NCBI GenBank assembly: GCA_903873955.1
Contig: CAIQQL010000079.1
Span: 1-10,090, forward strand
Source: an uncultured archaeon
Lineage (GTDB): Archaea; Nanobdellota; Nanobdellia; Pacearchaeales; GW2011-AR1
Length of the DNA: 10,090 bases
Direction: 5' to 3'
The stretch's first letter is position 1. Each line of letters opens with the position of its first letter. The position numbers were made by a program, and so were the translations under genes. This document shows positions 6,905-10,090 of this stretch, piece by piece. A model generated the notes under the pieces. The model was not told where the DNA came from and did not search any database. It worked only from the letters and a program-made list of their open reading frames with translations.

Positions 6905-7645
6905 ATGAATCGGCGAACATTTTTAGTTAGCGGATTAGAAGGTCTGGCCTTGTGCCTGGCTTCTCCTCTATCTTTATCTGCTCAGAACACCAGAGAGAAA
7001 CTAGGGGCTTATCCTGTTGTTAAAGTGACTGCTGCAAGGGTCGTTACCCCTGAGATGCAGCATGCGTATGACCAGTTTTCTAAGATTAATCTGACTGGAA
7101 GAAAATATGGTGAATGGGTCAAAGGCTGGGATGAGGTCACCGCCGCAGTTGCAGATAAATTCTTTGGAAATGATGACCGTACGACAGGATCTATTGAAGC
7201 CTACAATCTCAAAGAACAAGAAAAAATAGGAAAGACGACATTTAAAGACGGGAAACTTTATATCCCTGTTGTGGGATTTAACCCAGAACGGGAATTTAGT
7301 GGCATTGTCACCCCTACTAACAATCCTCTTGACTGGATTATGGCTGGAAGGAAGGGAGAAACGCGAAGAAGGCTGACTAATGGTTATCTGGAAGGAGTAT
7401 TAGGTTATCTGGAAGAAGGGTTATCCTCTTCTCATGACATGTTCGGTTCGGTCAATGACTCAACAGGGCTGATTGTCTTGGAGTATGACGAACATCAACA
7501 AAATGGGCCTCTTGTCGTATCAGCGTTCTACAGACCTTTGGATAAGAAGGATGGTAAAATCTTGACCCTTGAGAAGATCCTTCCCTGCCAATACAATCTT
7601 CGTGCTCGCGAAGTCTCAGAGTCTATGGTCCAAAAAGATCTATAG
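6905..7645 (+). CDS. Exported hypothetical protein with twin-arginine signal peptide
   Basis: This gene encodes a 246-residue protein. The first 27 residues form a classic signal: a twin-arginine motif (NRRTFLVSG), a hydrophobic core and a signal peptidase I-type site (LSLSAQ, cleavage near A26). No lipobox is present, because the cysteine in the core (C17) lacks a small residue before it. The mature part has about 220 residues with no further membrane segment. Visible landmarks are a Trp-containing segment (GEWVKGWDEV, 69-78), a charged stretch KEQEKIGKTTFKDGKLYIP (103-121), NPLDWIMAGRKGETRRR (140-156), and a Gly/Tyr repeat-like helix (YLEGVLGYLEEGL, 161-173). I recognise no catalytic motif. 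Tat export would imply folding, perhaps with a cofactor, before export. The gene stands alone between its own promoter and the tRNA locus. Function unknown. Confidence 0.72.
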   Translation: MNRRTFLVSGLEGLALCLASPLSLSAQNTREKLGAYPVVKVTAARVVTPEMQHAYDQFSKINLTGRKYGEWVKGWDEVTAAVADKFFGNDDRTTGSIEAYNLKEQEKIGKTTFKDGKLYIPVVGFNPEREFSGIVTPTNNPLDWIMAGRKGETRRRLTNGYLEGVLGYLEEGLSSSHDMFGSVNDSTGLIVLEYDEHQQNGPLVVSAFYRPLDKKDGKILTLEKILPCQYNLRAREVSESMVQKDL

Positions 7646-7780
7646 GCATGAATCTTAGCTTATTCTTCCTTGTTTTAAACTTAAGTTTTCTATTCATATT
7701 TAATCAATCAAAGCTTTTTTAAATGCTAAACAACTGCTTTTCTTAATCCCTTTAACCAGGGTGAAAGTATAATTACGACG
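7646..7780. other. AT-rich intergenic spacer upstream of tRNA-Tyr
   Basis: No open frame of useful length and no known RNA was recognised. A TTTTTTAAAT element occurs around 7715-7724 with only a seven-codon frame after it. A weak CCCT/AGGG inverted repeat lies at 7748-7761. Confidence 0.5.
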
Positions 7781-7790
7781 GAAAATATTC
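7781..7790 (+). promoter_or_regulatory. Probable TATA box of the tRNA-Tyr gene
   Basis: GAAAATATTC is centred about 26 nt before the first base of the mature tRNA, the usual archaeal TATA distance. A second AT-rich element at 7768-7774 (TATAATT) is an alternative with a longer leader. Confidence 0.45.
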
Positions 7791-7811
7791 GTAGTGGTTA
7801 TATTTTTTCAA

Positions 7812-8056
7812 CCCTCCATAGCTCAGTGGTTAGAGCGTCCGGCTGTAGAAAATAGCTAAGGGATTACCTTGCTAGCAACTTACGTTGTTACATCTAGCGC
7901 AGACATTCCTATAATTAGGAGCACACAGAGAACCTAGTTCCCGTGCATTATAGCCAAAAGCTATAACAGGATGAAGCGTGACAAGCCGCCATTGAACTTT
8001 TGGGTAGCTGGAAAGCAGACCCCGGAAGATCCCCAGTTCGATTCTGGGTGGAGGGA
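7812..8056 (+). tRNA. tRNA-Tyr (anticodon GUA), interrupted by a 172-nt intron
   Basis: All arms pair without mismatch. The acceptor stem is CCCTCCA (7812-7818) with TGGAGGG (8049-8055), discriminator A8056. The D stem is GCTC (7821-7824) with GAGC (7833-7836). The anticodon stem is TCCGG (7838-7842) with CCGGA (8022-8026). The T stem is CCCAG (8032-8036) with CTGGG (8044-8048), around the loop TTCGATT. The anticodon GTA is at 7845-7847, giving tRNA-Tyr. The C1:G72 pair (7812:8055) and A73 are the identity elements of archaeal/eukaryotic tyrosine tRNAs. CCA is not encoded. Exons 7812-7848 and 8021-8056 give a mature length of 73 nt. The intron sits between positions 37 and 38, the canonical archaeal site. 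Confidence 0.95.
7849..8020 (+). other. tRNA-Tyr intron with bulge-helix-bulge splice site and a chain of hairpins
   Basis: A bulge-helix-bulge can be drawn. The outer helix is the anticodon stem. The four-pair central helix is CTGU (7843-7846) with GCAG (8015-8018, one G:U). Three-nt bulges are A7847-A7849 and A8019-C8021. Cutting after the second base of each bulge removes 7849-8020 exactly. The inner helix is relaxed: an AAA/GAAA internal loop, then AGCTA (7854-7858) with TAGCT (8005-8009). Inside lie consecutive hairpins: AAGG/CCTT (7858-7870, mutually exclusive with the last inner pair), GCTAG/CTAGC enclosing CAAC/GTTG (7871-7898), TCCTA/TAGGA (7907-7920), GCAC/GTGC enclosing GAAC/GTTC (7921-7946), and TTATAGC/GCTATAA (7948-7966). 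Archaeal tRNA introns are usually well under 100 nt, so this one is long. It has no homing-endonuclease coding capacity. Confidence 0.85.
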
Positions 8057-8062
8057 TATCGG

Positions 8063-8109
8063 TCCCCAACCTTAGGAATTTTATTCCTGATGTTGGGGAT
8101 TTTTATTTT
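8063..8109 (+). terminator. Hairpin plus T-run behind tRNA-Tyr, intrinsic-terminator-like
   Basis: TCCCCAAC (8063-8070) pairs with GTTGGGGA (8092-8099). After one mismatch the stem continues as TTAGGAAT (8072-8079) with ATTCCTGA (8083-8090, one G:U) around a TTT loop. That gives about 16 pairs, directly followed by TTTTTATTTT (8100-8109). The layout is that of a bacterial rho-independent terminator. Archaea usually need only the T-tract, so the hairpin may instead protect or help process the tRNA 3' trailer. Confidence 0.75.
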
Positions 8110-8161
8110 ACTTCTTACCTCTTGCTTGTTGGCTAATGATGCGATGGAGAATAGAAAGCCT

Positions 8162-8170
8162 ATTATATAC
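8162..8170 (+). promoter_or_regulatory. TATA box for the membrane Schlafen/AlbA_2 gene
   Basis: ATTATATAC is centred about 24 nt before the ATG at 8189, with a CT-rich spacer and no Shine-Dalgarno site. A leaderless mRNA is predicted. Confidence 0.68.
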
Positions 8171-8188
8171 TTGTAATATCCTTTCTAG

Positions 8189-9361
8189 ATGGCAGAAAAG
8201 GTCTTCCACAAAGCCTCTTTTGAATCTCAACGAAGATCTAGGCTCATTCTGATGAATCTTCTTCGATTTTTACTAATACTTGTTTTTTTCTTTGCCTATT
8301 TTGAGGGAAGGAAGCTTTTACTTTTTTCTTCCTTTGCGGCATTTGTGCTAACTTTCGCATCAGACATCTCTTCCTTGATCTTCAAGAAGCAGTCAGATGC
8401 ATTGTATGAAGTCATCCTTATCTTGCTTCTCTTTGGTCTTTTATCCTTCTGGGAGATTACTGGGGTCTACATCAACTTCTGGCCATTGGCCTTGGGAATG
8501 AACCTTGCGAAAACCATTGCTATCGGTCTTCTGGGGCTGACCTTGGTCTATGCTTTCTTTAAATATCTAAAATTGGAAGAGAACGCCCTTGCCATATCTT
8601 TCTTTTCTTTTTGTTTTGCTTTCACTCTGGGTGTTCTCTTTGAATTGGGCGAAGCATTATTTGACTGGATGTTCCGGTTCCATATTACCGATGCTAAGAT
8701 GTTCGGCATCATGGGCGATTTAGGGTTGATGTTCTTGGGATCTTTAGTTGTTTCTTATGCAGGGTTCTACTCGCTAAAAAAAGGGAATCCGATCCTGATC
8801 AGCCGCTTTTTGGAAAACGTTTTTGATAAAAACCCTCGTTTTTTTGGCATAAAAAACTCTTCTTTATCCGACGATTCATTACCCCAAGTATTAGAATTAA
8901 TCAAGTCAGGGGAGAGCAATAAGGTTGAATTTAAGTCCACTCTCAGAAAGAACTTACATACCAATACTTTTGATAAACAAATTGAGCATGCCATCCTTAA
9001 GACTCTTACCGCTTATCTTAACTCTGAGGGGGGCACTCTCCTTGTCGGTGTCTCAGATACGGGAGATGTCTTGGGTTTAGAGTCTGACCAATTCCTGAGC
9101 AATGACCATGTTCATAGCTATCTTGTGCGCCTGATTAATGATCATATAGGGGCAGAGTTTTTGCCTTTAATACAGGCCCATCTTGTTTCCGTTGATGGAA
9201 AATCAGTCCTTAAAGTAGACTGTAAAAAAAGTAAAACCGAAGCTTTCTTGAAAAGTGGAAAGGAAGAACAATTTTATGTACGCCAAGGCTCTGCAAGCAT
9301 ACCTCTCAGTGGACGGACTCTTTTGAACTATATTGAGACCACGTTTAGAACAAAGAACTAG
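8189..9361 (+). CDS. Multi-pass membrane protein with cytoplasmic Schlafen/AlbA_2 domain
   Basis: This gene encodes a 390-residue protein. The first 200 residues contain about six hydrophobic helices (near 19-37, 40-60, 72-92, 101-124, 133-153, 171-194), with acidic residues inside the last ones (FELGEALFDW, GIMGDLGLM). This half resembles DUF2238-like membrane modules only loosely. Residues about 232-385 form an AlbA_2 (Schlafen core-like) domain: GESNKVEFKSTLR (241-253), LNSEGGTLLVGVSDTGDVLG (277-296) and QFYVRQGSASIPL (361-373). E242, E247 and D290 line up, from memory of the Schlafen literature, with the E205/E210/D248 triad of the tRNA/rRNA-cleaving mammalian SLFN13. The same residues are common across the family, including members described as ATP-binding or regulatory, so nuclease activity is not established. 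The gene has its own promoter, lies 132 nt after tRNA-Tyr, and its stop overlaps the stop of the convergent gene. Confidence 0.85.
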   Translation: MAEKVFHKASFESQRRSRLILMNLLRFLLILVFFFAYFEGRKLLLFSSFAAFVLTFASDISSLIFKKQSDALYEVILILLLFGLLSFWEITGVYINFWPLALGMNLAKTIAIGLLGLTLVYAFFKYLKLEENALAISFFSFCFAFTLGVLFELGEALFDWMFRFHITDAKMFGIMGDLGLMFLGSLVVSYAGFYSLKKGNPILISRFLENVFDKNPRFFGIKNSSLSDDSLPQVLELIKSGESNKVEFKSTLRKNLHTNTFDKQIEHAILKTLTAYLNSEGGTLLVGVSDTGDVLGLESDQFLSNDHVHSYLVRLINDHIGAEFLPLIQAHLVSVDGKSVLKVDCKKSKTEAFLKSGKEEQFYVRQGSASIPLSGRTLLNYIETTFRTKN

Positions 9362-9627
9362 TTAGTTTTTCGTACGGTTCCAGGAAGGATTTCCTCTTCT
9401 TTATCCTCTTCCCTTTTTCGTCTTAACAGACATAACAGTGCGATGAGGAAGACAAGAAAATACATAATAAATCCATAGACACAAGTAGGAATACCTATCA
9501 ACGAAGAACATCCCCCTCCTAAAGCGCAAGTTTTTTGTGTTAATTCAGTATATGAAAGATATCCTGAAAATATCATTCCTGCAATGGCGATAATAAGAAT
9601 AATCGTTAATCCAATCTTCGACCTCAT
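9358..9627 (-). CDS. Half-length VKOR-like membrane protein
   Basis: This is an 89-residue protein if the ATG at 9627 is used; a TTG three codons earlier (9636) is the alternative. The ATG is preferred because a TATA box is centred about 22-24 nt upstream, which would make the mRNA leaderless from that codon. One helix spans about 5-20. A short loop follows with SGYLSYTE, then C34, a Gly-rich turn, C40 and SSLIGIPTCVYGFIMYF, which enters a second helix (about 50-66). A charged tail (RRKREEDKEEE) follows. The order S/Y, Cys, GC-S-S, GIP and YG matches the first half of vitamin K epoxide reductase (VKOR) proteins, whose loop cysteines shuttle disulfides. The second half, with the CXXC that contacts the quinone, is missing. 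It could need a partner subunit or do something else. The stop overlaps the neighbouring convergent stop by three nt. Confidence 0.66.
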   Translation of the reverse strand: MRSKIGLTIILIIAIAGMIFSGYLSYTELTQKTCALGGGCSSLIGIPTCVYGFIMYFLVFLIALLCLLRRKREEDKEEEILPGTVRKTN

Positions 9628-9642
9628 ACAAGGCAAGATACT

Positions 9643-9655
9643 ATTTTATATTTAA
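9643..9655 (-). promoter_or_regulatory. TATA box for the half-VKOR gene
   Basis: On the minus strand the element reads TTTAAATATAAAA. Its centre lies about 22-24 nt upstream of the ATG at 9627, which supports that ATG as the start and a leaderless transcript. Confidence 0.65.
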
Positions 9656-9682
9656 AGTTATCGTGGTCCGTATTGAGGCCTA

Positions 9683-9925
9683 TTAGCTTACTGTCCTGAA
9701 CAAGTCTCCTTCTTGTATTGCTTCGTGAGGAAGGTAATCTTCTAGATACGCGAACCTTAGGTTACCTTGCGGCATAACCTTGTATCTGTAGGCACTTACC
9801 TTTTTTGCATCTCCTTTCCCGACTACCATTATATCTTGAAAAGGAAGTATTCTACCTTGGTCGTAAGCCTCTTTAAACTCTAGGGGTCCTTGGCCTTCAA
9901 ATCTCAATAGTTCTGTGAGTGTCAT
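9683..9925 (-). CDS. Small hypothetical protein
   Basis: This gene encodes 80 residues with no signal peptide, membrane segment or cysteine. The sequence mixes acidic and basic residues (RFEGQGPLEFKEAYDQGRIL, then VVGKGDAKKVSAYRYKV and YLEDYLPHEAIQEGDLF) and could form a small beta-rich or barrel-like domain. I recognise no family. The ATG at 9925 is supported by a TATA-like element about 28 nt upstream on the minus strand. The gene lies between the end of an MscS-type channel gene and the half-VKOR gene, both in the same direction, with 41 nt to the first. It is likely a real gene because of its promoter and its good packing on the strand. Function unknown. Confidence 0.6.
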   Translation of the reverse strand: MTLTELLRFEGQGPLEFKEAYDQGRILPFQDIMVVGKGDAKKVSAYRYKVMPQGNLRFAYLEDYLPHEAIQEGDLFRTVS

Positions 9926-9948
9926 GGAGTTTATTTTGTTAGAACTGG

Positions 9949-9957
9949 CTTAAAAAC
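9949..9957 (-). promoter_or_regulatory. Probable TATA box for the 80-residue hypothetical
   Basis: Minus-strand GTTTTTAAG-like element (plus strand CTTAAAAAC region), centred about 28 nt upstream of the ATG at 9925. It lies between that gene and the MscS stop codon. Confidence 0.45.
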
Positions 9958-9966
9958 TTTCTGCTT

Positions 9967-10090
9967 CTATTTTTTCAAATGAACATCTAGCTGGGGGAAA
10001 GGCATCCCGATATGATTCTTTTGCAGTGCGGAATAGATCTTCGAGTTAGCTTCATCAATCGCTGCAGGACGATCGTCATAATTGTCCACA
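9967..10090 (-). CDS. C-terminal fragment of an MscS-type mechanosensitive channel
   Basis: The minus-strand frame entering from the right edge gives 40 residues before a TAG stop at 9967-9969. The fragment includes AAIDEANSKIYSALQKNHIG followed by MPFPQLDVHLKK. This is the typical end of MscS-family small-conductance mechanosensitive channels, where a helix 'AN..I...L...GI' leads into a 'IPFPQ.dVHl' strand that closes the cytoplasmic vestibule. The membrane part and pore helix lie outside the window. The channel would release solutes on hypo-osmotic shock. The assignment rests on a short but characteristic tail. Confidence 0.82.
   Translation of the reverse strand, partial: VDNYDDRPAAIDEANSKIYSALQKNHIGMPFPQLDVHLKK

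Noticed and set aside
7900..7966. H/ACA or C/D guide RNA inside the intron
   Set aside because: ACA triplets occur after the hairpin at 7907-7920 and an ATGAAG resembles a C box. But no D box (CTGA), no clear guide pocket and no correctly spaced ACA could be established by eye.
7849..8020. Group I intron or homing-endonuclease intron
   Set aside because: It is too short for a group I core and has no LAGLIDADG frame. The boundaries fit protein-spliced BHB processing.
7872..8069. Minus-strand open frame of about 65 codons across the tRNA intron
   Set aside because: It covers the 3' exon of an intact tRNA and the intron hairpins, has no promoter at the right distance and no protein-like features. 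It is a by-product of the RNA gene.
8086..8150. C/D box sRNA from CTGATG (8087) and ATGATG (about 8138)
   Set aside because: The first element belongs to the terminator-like hairpin and the second has a mismatch to the C box. No complete C-D'-C'-D order exists.
1..10090. CRISPR array, transposon or prophage remains
   Set aside because: No regularly spaced direct repeats, no terminal inverted repeats with a transposase frame, and no phage structural gene was seen. Only short local hairpins near the tRNA locus are repetitive.

Overview
The window looks archaeal, most likely from a small-genome DPANN lineage of the Woesearchaeota/Pacearchaeota type. Gene starts lack convincing Shine-Dalgarno sites. 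Instead, AT-rich TATA boxes sit about 24-33 nt upstream of nearly every start codon, which implies leaderless or near-leaderless mRNAs. The tRNA-Tyr has the archaeal C1:G72 pair, no encoded CCA, and an intron at the archaeal position 37/38. Several proteins (DUF6122-type membrane protein, Bat-type HTH regulator, CARDB-bearing metzincin, half-size VKOR) fit such genomes. The assignment rests on these features and not on a database search.

Region 1 (1-2784): the tail of a BadF/BcrA-type CoA-enzyme activase ATPase overlaps an 882-residue DUF2229/HgdB-like protein by 14 nt. Together they form a split version of the giant activase/dehydratase-like iron-sulfur proteins of anaerobes. Region 2 (2815-6112): four plus-strand genes, mainly of the cell envelope. 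They are a membrane-anchored metzincin protease with a CARDB-like domain, a conserved soluble hypothetical, a single-pass surface protein with a signal peptide, and a small DUF6122-like membrane protein that probably shares a transcript with the gene before it. Region 3 (6149-7645): a Bat-type HTH_10 regulator and a Tat-signal exported protein of unknown function.

Region 4 (7781-8109): a tRNA-Tyr(GUA) gene split by a 172-nt intron that folds on paper into a chain of hairpins. It is followed by a long hairpin plus T-run that resembles a bacterial intrinsic terminator. Region 5 (8189-10090): a multi-pass membrane protein carrying a cytoplasmic Schlafen/AlbA_2 domain runs convergently into three minus-strand genes: a half-length VKOR-like protein, an 80-residue hypothetical, and the C-terminus of an MscS-type channel.

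No CRISPR array, transposon, rRNA or prophage gene was seen. No intergenic stretch exceeds about 170 nt apart from the tRNA locus. The parts most worth a second look are the structured tRNA intron, the membrane-tethered Schlafen domain with a complete acidic triad next to it, the half-VKOR, and the split activase system.
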